Source of the DNA: Pseudomonas violetae
GTDB lineage: Bacteria > Pseudomonadota > Gammaproteobacteria > Pseudomonadales > Pseudomonadaceae
Assembly (NCBI RefSeq): GCF_023072615.1
Contig: NZ_JAKNRW010000019.1
Coordinates: 1-64,000, forward strand
Reading direction: 5' to 3'
Length of the DNA stretch: 64,000 bases
Shown: in pieces, positions 16,622-25,569 of the stretch
How positions within the stretch are numbered: the stretch's first letter is position 1
Layout: each line of letters starts with the position of its first letter
Notes under the pieces: model-generated
Told to the model about the DNA's origin: nothing
Seen by the model: only the letters and a program-made list of their open reading frames with translations
Databases searched by the model: none
Translations under genes and position numbers: made by a program

Positions 16622-18205
16622 TTGAGCGAAATTCTCAACCGCCGCCTGGCTATGCTCGGCGAGCGCGCTAACCTCTCTCTGCTCGAACAGTGCCTTCACG
16701 GCATCGAACGTGAATGCCTGCGCGTGACCAGCGAAGGTCGCCTGGCGCAAACGCCGCACCCGGAAGAATTGGGTTCCGCGCTGACCAATGAGCAAATTAC
16801 TACCGACTATTCCGAGTCGCTGCTGGAGTTCATCACGCCCGCCCTGCCTGACCCGGCCGATACGCTGGCGAGTCTGGACAGCATTCACCGCTTTGCCTAC
16901 AGCAAGCTCGGTAACGAGTACCTGTGGAGTCCTTCGATGCCGTGCCCATTGCCGGCCGAGGAAGATATCCCGATCGCCTACTACGGCACCTCCAACATCG
17001 GTCAGCTCAAGTATGTCTACCGCAAGGGCCTGGCCCTGCGCTACGGCAAGACGATGCAATGCATCGCCGGGATTCACTACAATTTTTCCCTGCCGGAACA
17101 ACTCTGGCCGCTGCTCAAGGAAGCTGACGGCTTTGTCGGCACCGACCGCGACTACCAGTCCTCGGCCTACATCGCGCTGATCCGTAACTTCCGTCGCTAC
17201 AGCTGGCTGCTGATGTATCTGTTCGGCGCTTCACCCGCACTGGATGCGGGTTTCCTGCGAGGTCGCTCCCATCAATTAGAGCAACTGGACCCGGACACTT
17301 TGTACCTGCCGTACGCCACCAGCCTGCGCATGAGTGACCTCGGTTACCAGAGCAACGCCCAGGCCGGCCTGACGCCGTGCTACAACGACCTGGCCAGCTA
17401 CACCGACAGCCTGCGTAAAGCAGTAGCCACACCCTATGCGCCGTACGTGGAAATTGGCACCCATCAGGACGGAGAGTGGGTTCAACTCAACACCAACATC
17501 CTGCAGATCGAAAACGAGTACTACTCCAACATTCGCCCCAAGCGCGTGACCTACACCGGCGAGCGGCCGATCCAGGCGCTGGTGGCCCGTGGCATCCAGT
17601 ACGTCGAAGTGCGCTGCCTGGACATCAACCCGTTCCTGCCGATGGGCATCGACCTCACCGAGTCACGCTTTCTCGACGCGTTCCTGCTGTTCTGCGCGCT
17701 CAACGAAAGCCCGCTGCTGACCAACAACTCTTGCAGCAACGCGACCTCGAACTTCCTCAGCGTGGTCAAGGAAGGCCGCCGTCCGGGCCTGCAACTGCAG
17801 CGTGACGGTCAAACAGTAGACCTCAAGGAGTGGGCCAGCGAACTGCTGGAGCGCATCGCCCCCCTCGCGGCGTTACTGGACCAGAGCCATGGCGGCGATG
17901 CTCACAGCAAAGCGCTGGATATTCAGTTGGCCAAGGTCAAGGACCCGTCCCTGACACCATCGGCCCAGGTATTGGCCGCGATGGCGGAGCACAAGGAGAG
18001 CTTCAGTCAATTCTCTCTGCGCCAAAGCCAGGCCCATGCGGAATACTTCCGCAGCGAGCCACTTTCTGCCGAAGACCAGGGGAAATTCGAAACACGGGCA
18101 CGTTCGTCGCTGGCTGAACAAGTGAACCTGGAGCAAAACGAAGTCGGCGATTTTGATGTGTTTGTCGGGTCGTATCAGGCGAGCATTCTGGCGATCAGTA
18201 ACTAA
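16622..18205 (+). CDS. gshA: Glutamate-cysteine ligase
   Basis: The 527-residue enzyme joins glutamate and cysteine by a gamma-peptide bond, the first and rate-limiting step of glutathione synthesis. The proteobacterial type-1 motifs are visible: GIERECLRVTSEG (substrate/ATP-binding start), TDYSESLLEFITPA, GIHYNFSLP and RGIQYVEVRCLDINPF. The likely start is the TTG at 16622 (protein LSEILNRRLAMLG) because AAGGA is eight bases upstream and it gives the expected family length; the GTG at 16607 is an alternative. It closes the conserved tex-thioesterase-gshA block and uses cysteine supplied by the sulfur genes that follow. Confidence 0.95.
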   Translation: MSEILNRRLAMLGERANLSLLEQCLHGIERECLRVTSEGRLAQTPHPEELGSALTNEQITTDYSESLLEFITPALPDPADTLASLDSIHRFAYSKLGNEYLWSPSMPCPLPAEEDIPIAYYGTSNIGQLKYVYRKGLALRYGKTMQCIAGIHYNFSLPEQLWPLLKEADGFVGTDRDYQSSAYIALIRNFRRYSWLLMYLFGASPALDAGFLRGRSHQLEQLDPDTLYLPYATSLRMSDLGYQSNAQAGLTPCYNDLASYTDSLRKAVATPYAPYVEIGTHQDGEWVQLNTNILQIENEYYSNIRPKRVTYTGERPIQALVARGIQYVEVRCLDINPFLPMGIDLTESRFLDAFLLFCALNESPLLTNNSCSNATSNFLSVVKEGRRPGLQLQRDGQTVDLKEWASELLERIAPLAALLDQSHGGDAHSKALDIQLAKVKDPSLTPSAQVLAAMAEHKESFSQFSLRQSQAHAEYFRSEPLSAEDQGKFETRARSSLAEQVNLEQNEVGDFDVFVGSYQASILAISN

Positions 18206-18217
18206 GCGGCGCCTGTT

Positions 18218-18306
18218 AAAAGATCGCAGCCTGCGGCAGCTCCTACGGATCGATGATCATGCCGCTGCCGTAGGAGCTGTCTCGTCAAACGAGGCTGCGA
18301 TCTTTT
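18218..18306. repeat. Inverted repeat of the AAAAGATCGCAGCCT type
   Basis: AAAAGATCGCAGCCTGCGGC and GGCTGCGATCTTTT face each other after gshA, with GTAGGAGCT-type inner arms. This is a second palindromic repeat family of Pseudomonas, distinct from the GAGCTTGCTCGC type. It may serve as terminator of gshA. Confidence 0.8.
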
Positions 18307-18335
18307 GCCCCTCAGAATTTTCCACTAATAAGCTA

Positions 18336-18353
18336 ATTCGAAAAAGTTATTTA
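18336..18353. promoter_or_regulatory. Candidate sulfur-control site upstream of tauA
   Basis: ATTCGAAAAAGTTATTTA lies 71 bp before tauA in an AT-rich patch. It resembles sequences upstream of the first sfnB gene (31451-31469) and oscA (56711-56735). A CysB-type site is an inference from gene context; no direct proof is in the sequence. Confidence 0.4.
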
Positions 18354-18423
18354 TTTTAGGTTTCTTAGATCATTTAGTCTCCTCACACGCCAACTCCCGG
18401 CCGCCTGTTGAGGAGCTTCTCCG

Positions 18424-19401
18424 ATGAAACTGCATGTCCCCCTTCGCCTCCTGGCGGCCGCTTCGCTGGCTGCGGCGAGCTTCTTCGCCCAAGCCGCCGC
18501 CGTCACCGTTGCTTACCAGACCACCGTGGACCCGGCAAAAGTCGCCCAGGCCGACGGCGCCTACGAACAAGCCACCAACGCCAAGATCGACTGGCGCAAA
18601 TTCGACAATGGCGCCGACATCATCGCCGCCATTGCCTCCGGCGACGTACAGATCGGCTACCTTGGTTCCAGCCCCCTGACCGCCGCGATCACTCGCAAGG
18701 TGCCAGTGGAAACCTTCCTGATCGCCACCCAGATCGGTGCTGCCGAAGCCCTGGTCGCTCGCGACGGTTCCGGGATCAAGACCCCGCAAGACCTGGTCGG
18801 CAAGAAGATCGCCGTGCCTTTCGTTTCCACCGGCCACTACAGCCTGCTGGCCGCGCTCAAGCACTGGAACATCGACCCTTCGAAAGTCACCATCCTCAAT
18901 CTCGCACCGCCGGCGATCATCGCAGCGTGGAAACGCGGCGACATCGACGCCACTTACGTGTGGGACCCAGCCCTGGGCGTTGCCAAGGAAAACGGCAAAG
19001 TCCTGATCACTTCGGGTGAATTGGCCAAGTTGGGTGCACCGACCTTCGATGCCTGGATCGTGCGCAAAGACTTCGCTGAGAAGCACCCGGAAATTGTCAC
19101 TGCGTTTGCCAAAGTCACCCTCGATGCCTACGCCGAATACCGCAAGGACCCGAAAGCCTGGCTGGCCAATCAGGGCAACGTCGACAAGCTCGTGAAGCTT
19201 TCCGGTGCCAAGGCCAGCGACATCCCTCTGTTGCTGCAAGGCAACGTCTACCCGCTGGCGGCTGACCAGGTCACCACCCTGGGAGCGCCGACGACCAAAG
19301 CCATTACCGACACCGCCACGTTCCTCAAGGAACAAGGCAAGGTCGAAGCGGTTCTGCCGGACTACGCACCGTACGTCAGCGCAAAGTTCATCACCAACTG
19401 A
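18424..19401 (+). CDS. tauA: Taurine ABC transporter, periplasmic binding protein
   Basis: The 325-residue protein has a signal peptide (residues about 1-25, MKLHVPLRLL...FAQAAA) and a periplasmic-binding fold of the nitrate/sulfonate/taurine family (VTVAYQTTVDPAKVAQADGAY, IGYLGSSPLTAAITRKVPV, IDATYVWDPALG). It binds taurine and delivers it to TauBC. The ATG follows GGAG. It starts the tauABCD operon, which is normally made only when sulfate is short. Confidence 0.95.
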   Translation: MKLHVPLRLLAAASLAAASFFAQAAAVTVAYQTTVDPAKVAQADGAYEQATNAKIDWRKFDNGADIIAAIASGDVQIGYLGSSPLTAAITRKVPVETFLIATQIGAAEALVARDGSGIKTPQDLVGKKIAVPFVSTGHYSLLAALKHWNIDPSKVTILNLAPPAIIAAWKRGDIDATYVWDPALGVAKENGKVLITSGELAKLGAPTFDAWIVRKDFAEKHPEIVTAFAKVTLDAYAEYRKDPKAWLANQGNVDKLVKLSGAKASDIPLLLQGNVYPLAADQVTTLGAPTTKAITDTATFLKEQGKVEAVLPDYAPYVSAKFITN

Positions 19402-19417
19402 TCGGGAGTTAATTGCG

Positions 19418-20212
19418 ATGGCCTTGCTACAGCTGGAGCGCATCAGCGCACAGTACCCCGGCAGCCCAGAACCGGTACTGGCGAATATTTCCTTGAGCCT
19501 GGGGCCTCAGCAATTGCTGGTAGCGCTCGGCCCGTCCGGCAGTGGCAAGACCTCGCTGTTGAACCTGATTGCCGGTTTCGTCGAGCCCAGCGCCGGGCGC
19601 ATCACCCTCGATGGCGTGCCCGTCAAGGGACCGAGCGCCGAGCGCGGCGTGGTATTTCAAGACGACGCCCTGCTGCCCTGGCAGGACGTACTGGCCAATG
19701 TCGGCTTCGGTCTGGAACTGGCAGGCGTCTCGAAAGAGAAACGCGAAATCCGCGCGCGGGAAATGCTCGCACTGGTGGACCTGTCCGGCTTCGAATACCG
19801 GCGCATCTGGCAGCTTTCGGGCGGCCAGAAACAGCGCGTCGGCCTTGCCCGTGCGCTGGCGGCCGACCCGCGTGTGCTGCTGATGGACGAACCCTTCGGT
19901 GCCCTCGACGCGTTCACCCGCGAGCAAATGCAAGAGCTGTTACTGCAAGTCTGGGAACGCACCGCAAAACCGGTATTCCTGATTACCCACGACATCGAAG
20001 AAGCAGTGTTTCTTGCCACTGACCTGATTCTGCTGGCACCGAATCCAGGGCAAATCGTCGAACGCCTCAGTCTGGATTTCGGACAGCGATACGCGACCGG
20101 CGAATCGGCTCGGGCAATCAAGTCCGACCCGCGCTTCATCGAGACCCGCGAACACGTGCTCGGCAAAGTGTTTAACCAACGCAGCGCCGCCACGCGGCAG
20201 GAGCGCGCATGA
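19418..20212 (+). CDS. tauB: Taurine ABC transporter, ATPase
   Basis: The 264-residue ATPase has the Walker A GPSGSGKT (38-45), the signature LSGGQKQR, Walker B LLMDEPFGALD and the switch His in ITHDIEEA. It powers taurine import through TauC. ATG at 19418 lies 16 bp after tauA, with GGGAGTTAATTGCG as ribosome site. Its last bases overlap the tauC start (ATGA). Confidence 0.95.
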   Translation: MALLQLERISAQYPGSPEPVLANISLSLGPQQLLVALGPSGSGKTSLLNLIAGFVEPSAGRITLDGVPVKGPSAERGVVFQDDALLPWQDVLANVGFGLELAGVSKEKREIRAREMLALVDLSGFEYRRIWQLSGGQKQRVGLARALAADPRVLLMDEPFGALDAFTREQMQELLLQVWERTAKPVFLITHDIEEAVFLATDLILLAPNPGQIVERLSLDFGQRYATGESARAIKSDPRFIETREHVLGKVFNQRSAATRQERA

Positions 20213-21042
20213 GCAGCTATGAAATTCCAGCCATGGCGGCGAAACCCGGCTCGACGTTGACTCCGGTTCGTCGCAGTTTGAGCACTCGTTGGATCAGCGT
20301 GCTGACCCTGATTGTATTGGTGACGCTGTGGTGGGCCGTAACCGCCACCGGCATGATCGAGCCACTGTTCCTGCCTTCTCCAGCCGCTGTGCTGCACAAG
20401 GGCTGGTTACTGGTGACGGCCGGCTATATGGATTCCACGCTGTGGCAACACTTGGGCGCGAGCCTCGGCCGTATCGGCCTGGGCCTCGGCTTTGCAGTAC
20501 TGACGGCCGTTCCGGTGGGTATCGCCATCGGCCACAATCGCATCGCCCGGGGCATTCTCGATCCGCTGATCGAGTTCTACCGCCCTATCCCGCCGCTGGC
20601 TTATCTGCCACTGATCGTGATCTGGTGCGGCATCGGTGAGCTGTCCAAAGTCCTGCTGATCTACCTGGCGATCTTCGCCCCGATTGCCATTGCGACCGCC
20701 ACCGGCGTGCGCACCGTCGACCCGGCGAAATTGCGTGCCGCACAGTCCTTGGGTGCTACCCGTGCGCAGCTGATTCGCCATGTGATTCTGCCGAGTGCGC
20801 TGCCGGACATTCTGACCGGTGTGCGCATTGGCTTGGGTGTCGGCTGGTCGACACTGGTCGCCGCCGAACTGATCGCTGCCACCAGCGGCTTGGGCTTCAT
20901 GGTGCAGTCGGCCGCGCAATTCCTGGTCACTGACGTGGTGGTGCTCGGGATCCTGGTGATCGCGCTGATCGCCTTCGCCATGGAAATGGGCCTGCGCGCC
21001 CTGCAACGCAAGCTGGTGCCGTGGCACGGCCAGGCTCACTAG
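20209..21042 (+). CDS. tauC: Taurine ABC transporter, permease
   Basis: The 277-residue inner-membrane protein has about six membrane helices and the EAA-type loop (LRAAQSLGATRAQLIRHVILPSALPDIL) that contacts the ATPase. Overlap of four bases with tauB shows coupled translation. It forms the taurine channel with TauA and TauB. Confidence 0.95.
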   Translation: MSSYEIPAMAAKPGSTLTPVRRSLSTRWISVLTLIVLVTLWWAVTATGMIEPLFLPSPAAVLHKGWLLVTAGYMDSTLWQHLGASLGRIGLGLGFAVLTAVPVGIAIGHNRIARGILDPLIEFYRPIPPLAYLPLIVIWCGIGELSKVLLIYLAIFAPIAIATATGVRTVDPAKLRAAQSLGATRAQLIRHVILPSALPDILTGVRIGLGVGWSTLVAAELIAATSGLGFMVQSAAQFLVTDVVVLGILVIALIAFAMEMGLRALQRKLVPWHGQAH

Positions 21043-21099
21043 ATTTTCCAATGTGCAAGCCCCCAGGCGCCACACTCCGAATTGAGTACGAGAAAGACC

Positions 21100-21942
21100 A
21101 TGAGCAACCTGACAATCATCACCCTCAGCTGCGCGCTGGGCGCGCAAATCAGTGGCATCGACATCAGCCAGCCACTCGATCCGGAACAGCATGAGGCCAT
21201 CGAAAAAGCCCTGCTCAAGCACCAAGTGCTGTTCTTTCGCGATCAACCCATCACACCACAGCAACAGGCCCGATTCGCCGCGTACTTCGGCGACCTGCAT
21301 ATCCACCCGATCTACCCCAATGTGCCGGAACAACCGCAAGTGCTGATCCTCGACACCGCCGTCACCGATGTGCGCGACAACGCGATCTGGCACACCGACG
21401 TGACCTTCCTGCCGACCCCGGCAATGGGCGCGGTGCTCAGCGCCAAGCTATTGCCAGAGTTTGGCGGCGACACCTTGTGGGCCAGTGGCATTGCGGCCTA
21501 TGAGGCGCTTTCCGCACCAATGAAGTCCTTGCTCGAAGGACTCACAGCCACTCACGACTTCACCCGGTCATTTCCGGTGGAGCGCTATGGCAGTACCCCT
21601 GAAGCGTTGGCCCAATGGGAAGAGGCCAGGCGCAAGAACCCGCCGTTGTCGCACCCGGTGATTCGTACGCACCCTGTGAGCGGACGCCGGTCGCTGTTCG
21701 TCAATGAAGGGTTCACCTCCAAGATCAACGAGCTGTCGGACACCGAGAGCGAAGCGGTTCTGAAATTACTGTTCGCCCATACGACTCGGCCGGAGTTCAC
21801 CATTCGCTGGCGGTGGCAGAAGGACGACGTGGCGTTCTGGGATAACCGCGTCACGCAGCATTACGCGGTGGACGATTACCGACCGGCGCGGCGGGTGATG
21901 CAACGGGCTACGGTGTTGGGGGATGTGCCGTTTTTTCGCTGA
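21100..21942 (+). CDS. tauD: Taurine dioxygenase
   Basis: The 280-residue enzyme is a 2-oxoglutarate/Fe(II) dioxygenase that oxidises taurine and releases sulfite for assimilation. The iron ligands are visible: His 98 and Asp 100 in WHTDVTF and His 254 in TQHYAVDDY; the 2-oxoglutarate-binding Arg is in RPARRVMQR (about 265). Size agrees with E. coli TauD (283 aa). The ATG at 21100 after GAGAAAGACC is chosen over the in-frame start at 21082. Confidence 0.95.
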   Translation: MSNLTIITLSCALGAQISGIDISQPLDPEQHEAIEKALLKHQVLFFRDQPITPQQQARFAAYFGDLHIHPIYPNVPEQPQVLILDTAVTDVRDNAIWHTDVTFLPTPAMGAVLSAKLLPEFGGDTLWASGIAAYEALSAPMKSLLEGLTATHDFTRSFPVERYGSTPEALAQWEEARRKNPPLSHPVIRTHPVSGRRSLFVNEGFTSKINELSDTESEAVLKLLFAHTTRPEFTIRWRWQKDDVAFWDNRVTQHYAVDDYRPARRVMQRATVLGDVPFFR

Positions 21943-21970
21943 GCCCTGAGTATTTTGCTGGCTGTTCAGG

Positions 21971-22048
21971 CCTCTTCGCGAGCAAGCCCACAGTGAATTT
22001 TGTGCATGGCACGGATTCCTGTGTGAGCGGGCTTGCTCGCGAAGGCGA
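21971..22048. repeat. REPIN-like inverted pair
   Basis: CTTCGCGAGCAAGCCCACA and GTGAGCGGGCTTGCTCGCGA face each other between the convergent tauD and aldo/keto reductase genes. Confidence 0.75.
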
Positions 22049-22082
22049 TCTTACAGGTGCCAGATAGACCGGCGCAGAATGC

Positions 22083-23120
22083 CTACTCAGCCGTCGAAGG
22101 CTTCTCCCAAAGATTAATCCCGCCCTCCTGGGCAAACCGGTCAATCTCCGCCAGCTCCTGCGCACTGAAGCTCAGATTCTTCAACGCCCCGACGTTCTCG
22201 ACAATTTGCTCCGGCCGGCTCGCACCGATCAACGCCGACGTCACCCGCGGATCACGCAGTGTCCAGGCCAGCGCCAGCTGCGCCAGGCTCTGCCCACGGC
22301 GCTGGGCGATTTCGTTGAGTGCCCGTACATGAGCAATATTGGCTTCTGACAAGTGCGACGCCTGTAAAGAGCCGCCACCCGGACGATTGACCCGGGCGTC
22401 TCGCGGAATGCCGTTGAGGTACTTGTCGGTCAACAGACCCTGGGCCAACGGGGTGAATGCAATCACGCCGGTGCCGAGCTCATCGGTGACATCCAGCAAA
22501 TCCTTTTCAACCCAGCGATTGAGCAGGTTATAAGCCGGTTGATGGATCAGCAGCGGCACTTTCCACTCGTTCAACAGCGCCGCCATCTCCCGAGTCTTCA
22601 CCCCGGAATACGACGAGATCCCGATGTACAGAGCCTTGCCTTGCTGCACCGCTGTGGCGAGGGCGCTGGCGGTTTCTTCCAGCGGGGTATCAGGGTCGAA
22701 GCGGTGGGAGTAGAAGATGTCGACGTAATCCAGACCCAGGCGTTGCAAGCTCTGATCAAGGCTTGCCAGCACGTACTTGCGCGACCCGCCACCCTGGCCA
22801 TAGGGCCCCGGCCACATGTCCCAACCGGCCTTGCTGGAAATGATCAGCTCATCGCGGTACTGCTTGAAATCTTCACGCAGCAAACGACCGAAGTTGATCT
22901 CGGCGCTGCCGTAAGGAGGGCCGTAGTTGTTGGCCAGGTCAAAATGGTTGATACCAAGGTCGAACGCCGTGCGCAACAACGAGCGCTGGGTGTCGATCGG
23001 CGTACTGTCGCCAAAGTTGTGCCACAGCCCCAGTGACAACGCCGGCAACACCAAGCCGCTGCGGCCTACGCGGCGGTAGGGGATAGAGTCGTAGCGATTT
23101 TCAGCAGCGGTATAAATCAT
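22083..23120 (-). CDS. Aldo/keto reductase, YghZ (L-glyceraldehyde 3-phosphate reductase) type
   Basis: The 345-residue protein is a (beta/alpha)8 NADPH-dependent reductase. It has the Asp-Tyr-Lys-His tetrad of the superfamily: FDLANNYGPPYGSAE (Asp, Tyr), SSKAGW (Lys) and YSHRFD (His), plus GASRPEQIVENVGAL for the cofactor phosphate. The opening ENRYDSIPYRRVGRSGLVLPALSLGLWHNFG matches the YghZ/Gpr subgroup, which detoxifies L-glyceraldehyde 3-phosphate and methylglyoxal. The ATG at 23120 follows GAGAGGA. It lies next to betT but a REP-like element separates them. Confidence 0.87.
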   Translation of the reverse strand: MIYTAAENRYDSIPYRRVGRSGLVLPALSLGLWHNFGDSTPIDTQRSLLRTAFDLGINHFDLANNYGPPYGSAEINFGRLLREDFKQYRDELIISSKAGWDMWPGPYGQGGGSRKYVLASLDQSLQRLGLDYVDIFYSHRFDPDTPLEETASALATAVQQGKALYIGISSYSGVKTREMAALLNEWKVPLLIHQPAYNLLNRWVEKDLLDVTDELGTGVIAFTPLAQGLLTDKYLNGIPRDARVNRPGGGSLQASHLSEANIAHVRALNEIAQRRGQSLAQLALAWTLRDPRVTSALIGASRPEQIVENVGALKNLSFSAQELAEIDRFAQEGGINLWEKPSTAE

Positions 23121-23142
23121 CGAATCCTCTCTCGTTTGTTTC

Positions 23143-23171
23143 TGTGGGAGCAAAGCTTGCTCGCGATGATG
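23143..23171. repeat. Single REP-like element
   Basis: TGTGGGAGCAAAGCTTGCTC, unpaired, between the aldo/keto reductase start and the betT end. Confidence 0.65.
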
Positions 23172-23187
23172 CCATCACCCCTCCTGA

Positions 23188-25182
23188 TCAACGTACCAAA
23201 TGCAGGAACTGCATGTGCCGCTCGTACTGGTCGAGGATGTCATTGATGATCTGTTCCTTGGTGTAGCCCACCAGATCGTAATCCTGACTGCCCTCGCTCA
23301 GATGCACTTCGGCCCGGTAATAGCGGCGGTTGTTGAGCTGCTTGGAGCCCATGCCACCGCGGGCGAAGGACGGCGTGAAATAACCGCGCATCTGCACTTG
23401 ATAGATGAACGGATGCTGCTCGCCATGGCCGATTTCCAGGCTGACGCTGTCATTCGCAGGGTCCGGCTGAGTCACTACATTCAAGCCCTTCTCGACAAAC
23501 ACCGCCGTCACTTCTTCAATCGCCGGACGCACCGTCGTTTCGAGGAAGCGATACACCTCATCCCGCGACGGGAAATGCACCGCCTGGCTCAGGCGCTGAC
23601 GCCAGCCACCACGACGGGAGCCGGAGACCGGTGCCAGGGAGTGCATCTGCGCGATCTGTTTCTGCGACTCCAGATAAAACGCTTTGTGCAATCCCCACAT
23701 CATCAACAGCAGAATCAGCGAAAACGGCAGCGAAGTGAGGACCACCGCTGACTTGAGTGCATCGATACTGCCGGAAAACAGCAGCGCGCTGGTCACCAGT
23801 GCAGTCATCGCGCCCCAAAAAACTCGCAGCCATTTCGGGCCATCTTCATCAGGATTGCCGCCTTTGGCAGACAGCGTCGACAGCACCACCGTGCCGGAGT
23901 CGGCAGAGGTGACGAAGAACACGAAGCTGATGAACACGGTGACGGCGATCACCGTCTTGCTCCACGGATAGGTTTCCAGCAGCAGGTATAACGTCATCGA
24001 AGGGTTATCGATGGCAGACATGCCCAGTGCACTCATGCCGTGATTGAGCACCTGATCGATCGCGCTGTTACCGAAGATCGACATCCACGCCAAGGTGAAT
24101 CCCAGCGGAATCAGCAACACGCCGAAGACGAACTCGCGGATAGTTCGGCCACGGGAAATACGTGCAATAAACAGCCCCACGAACGGCGACCATGCAATCC
24201 ACCAGGCCCAGTAGAACACGGTCCAGCCACCCAGCCAGTCGCTGGGCTTGTCGTAGGCATACAGGTCGAAGCTCTTCATCGGCAAGGCGCCGAGATAGTC
24301 ACCGATGTTCTGGATCAAGGTATTGAGCAAGTGCTGGGTAGGACCGGTGAACAACACGAACAGCAGCAGCGCGCACGCCAGCAGCATGTTGATATCGGAC
24401 ATCACCCGCACGCCTTTGTCGACGCCGGATACCGCAACGATGATTGCCGCGCCCATCATGAGGGTGATCAAGCCGACCTGAATCCATTGGGTATGGGCGA
24501 TACCAAACAGGTAGTCGAGGCCCGAGTTGAGGTGCAACACCCCAAAACCCATGTCGGCACCCAAGCCGAAGACCGTGGCGATGATGCCAAAGCCGTCCAC
24601 CGCGTAGCCAATCGGGCCGTTGATGCGCTTGCCAATCAGCGGGTACAGCGCCGAACGCAAGGCCAGAGGCAGGTTATGTCGATACGCGAAGTAGGCAAGC
24701 GCCATGCCCACGAAAGCGAACACACCCCAGCCGTGCAGGCCCCAGTGCAGAAACAGAATTTGCATCGCCTGACGTGCCGCATCCGCCGTGCCTGCTTCCC
24801 CTTGAGGCGGTTGCGCCAGGTGGGTCAGCGGTTCGGACACACAAAAGAAGAACAACGTGATGCTGATCCCGGCGGCGAACAACATGCCGGCCCAGGACAG
24901 GTAACTGAATTCGGGTTCGTCGTGGTCGGCACCGAGCTTGATCTTGCCGTAGCCGGACAAGGCGGTGACCACCACGAAGACCAGATACAGGCTCATCGCG
25001 AGCATGTAATACCAGCCGACCGTATTGGCCGCCCAGTTTTGCGCTTCCAGAAGCCAGGCACCGGCCTGTTCAGGCATGGCGATGACGACGATGCCGAACA
25101 GCAGGATAAACGTCGCCGCAAAGTAGAACACCGGCGGATTCATGCGGACCTGGCCGCTTGGAGGGAGGGACGATGCACTCAT
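23188..25182 (-). CDS. betT: BCCT-family choline/betaine transporter (BetT type)
   Basis: The 664-residue protein has twelve hydrophobic segments with the BCCT core (GWTVFYWAWWIAWSPFVGLFIARISRGRTIREF) and GLGADMGFGVLHLNSGL. The long cytosolic C-terminal tail of about 150 residues (from SRDEVYRFLETTVRPAIEEV onward) is the feature of BetT-type, osmotically activated choline uptake systems. It uses the proton or sodium gradient. Upstream is a near-perfect palindrome that looks like the operator of the TetR-family regulator BetI. The gene stands alone, without betA/betB/betI in the window. Confidence 0.88.
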   Translation of the reverse strand: MSASSLPPSGQVRMNPPVFYFAATFILLFGIVVIAMPEQAGAWLLEAQNWAANTVGWYYMLAMSLYLVFVVVTALSGYGKIKLGADHDEPEFSYLSWAGMLFAAGISITLFFFCVSEPLTHLAQPPQGEAGTADAARQAMQILFLHWGLHGWGVFAFVGMALAYFAYRHNLPLALRSALYPLIGKRINGPIGYAVDGFGIIATVFGLGADMGFGVLHLNSGLDYLFGIAHTQWIQVGLITLMMGAAIIVAVSGVDKGVRVMSDINMLLACALLLFVLFTGPTQHLLNTLIQNIGDYLGALPMKSFDLYAYDKPSDWLGGWTVFYWAWWIAWSPFVGLFIARISRGRTIREFVFGVLLIPLGFTLAWMSIFGNSAIDQVLNHGMSALGMSAIDNPSMTLYLLLETYPWSKTVIAVTVFISFVFFVTSADSGTVVLSTLSAKGGNPDEDGPKWLRVFWGAMTALVTSALLFSGSIDALKSAVVLTSLPFSLILLLMMWGLHKAFYLESQKQIAQMHSLAPVSGSRRGGWRQRLSQAVHFPSRDEVYRFLETTVRPAIEEVTAVFVEKGLNVVTQPDPANDSVSLEIGHGEQHPFIYQVQMRGYFTPSFARGGMGSKQLNNRRYYRAEVHLSEGSQDYDLVGYTKEQIINDILDQYERHMQFLHLVR

Positions 25183-25273
25183 GGAGCGTGCACCTCAAAG
25201 GTTGCCGATGTGGCTGTGAAAATCGGACTCAGCAAAGGCAAGCCTCCTGTTGTGAGCGGGCAGCGAACCAAGG

Positions 25274-25301
25274 TTTAACTTGAATGAACGTTCAAGTTAA
25301 A
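25274..25301. promoter_or_regulatory. Palindromic operator upstream of betT (BetI-like)
   Basis: TTTAACTTGAA and TTCAAGTTAAA are perfect 11-bp inverted arms around the spacer TGAACG; the middle TGAACGTTCA is itself palindromic. The centre lies about 105 bp before the betT start. The TTGAACGTTCAA-type core fits a TetR-family regulator, BetI being the obvious candidate from gene context. Confidence 0.7.
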
Positions 25302-25569
25302 CATGGATAGGGCCCTAAGGACTAATCGCAGGGCTTGGCGGTACTGTTTGTACGCTAGCTCAAGGAAGGGTATGACGCGGGGCTGGGGGTATTCGTTCAG
25401 CAAGAAATTAGCGATAAATGCCATTATCTCGGTCGGCTTGAAATCATTCGCGGGCAAGCCACGCTCCCACAGGAGTTGTGTCGTACGGTAATTACGCGAA
25501 CGACATCAATCCTGTGGGAGCGTGGCTTGCCCGCGAAGGCGTTCGCAAGATCACTGAAGGTTTCAGCCC
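25302..25569. other. Non-coding stretch with an inverted REP-like pair
   Basis: Together with the betT leader this makes a 387-bp gap between betT and epsC. Short frames on both strands here have no ribosome site and no family look. The only structure I see is the inverted repeat pair at 25446-25541. Confidence 0.6.
25446..25541. repeat. REPIN-like inverted pair of REP elements
   Basis: TTCGCGGGCAAGCCACGCTC and its inverse GAGCGTGGCTTGCCCGCGAA are perfectly matched, 50 bp apart, just past the end of epsC. Confidence 0.85.

Noticed and set aside
24040..25278. 412-codon frame opposite betT, rich in Gln, His and Arg
   Set aside because: Typical antisense composition of a membrane-protein gene; no start signals.
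25275..25457. 60-codon minus-strand frame upstream of betT
   Set aside because: It ends in a REP-like repeat and starts in the operator palindrome; no ribosome site or family match.
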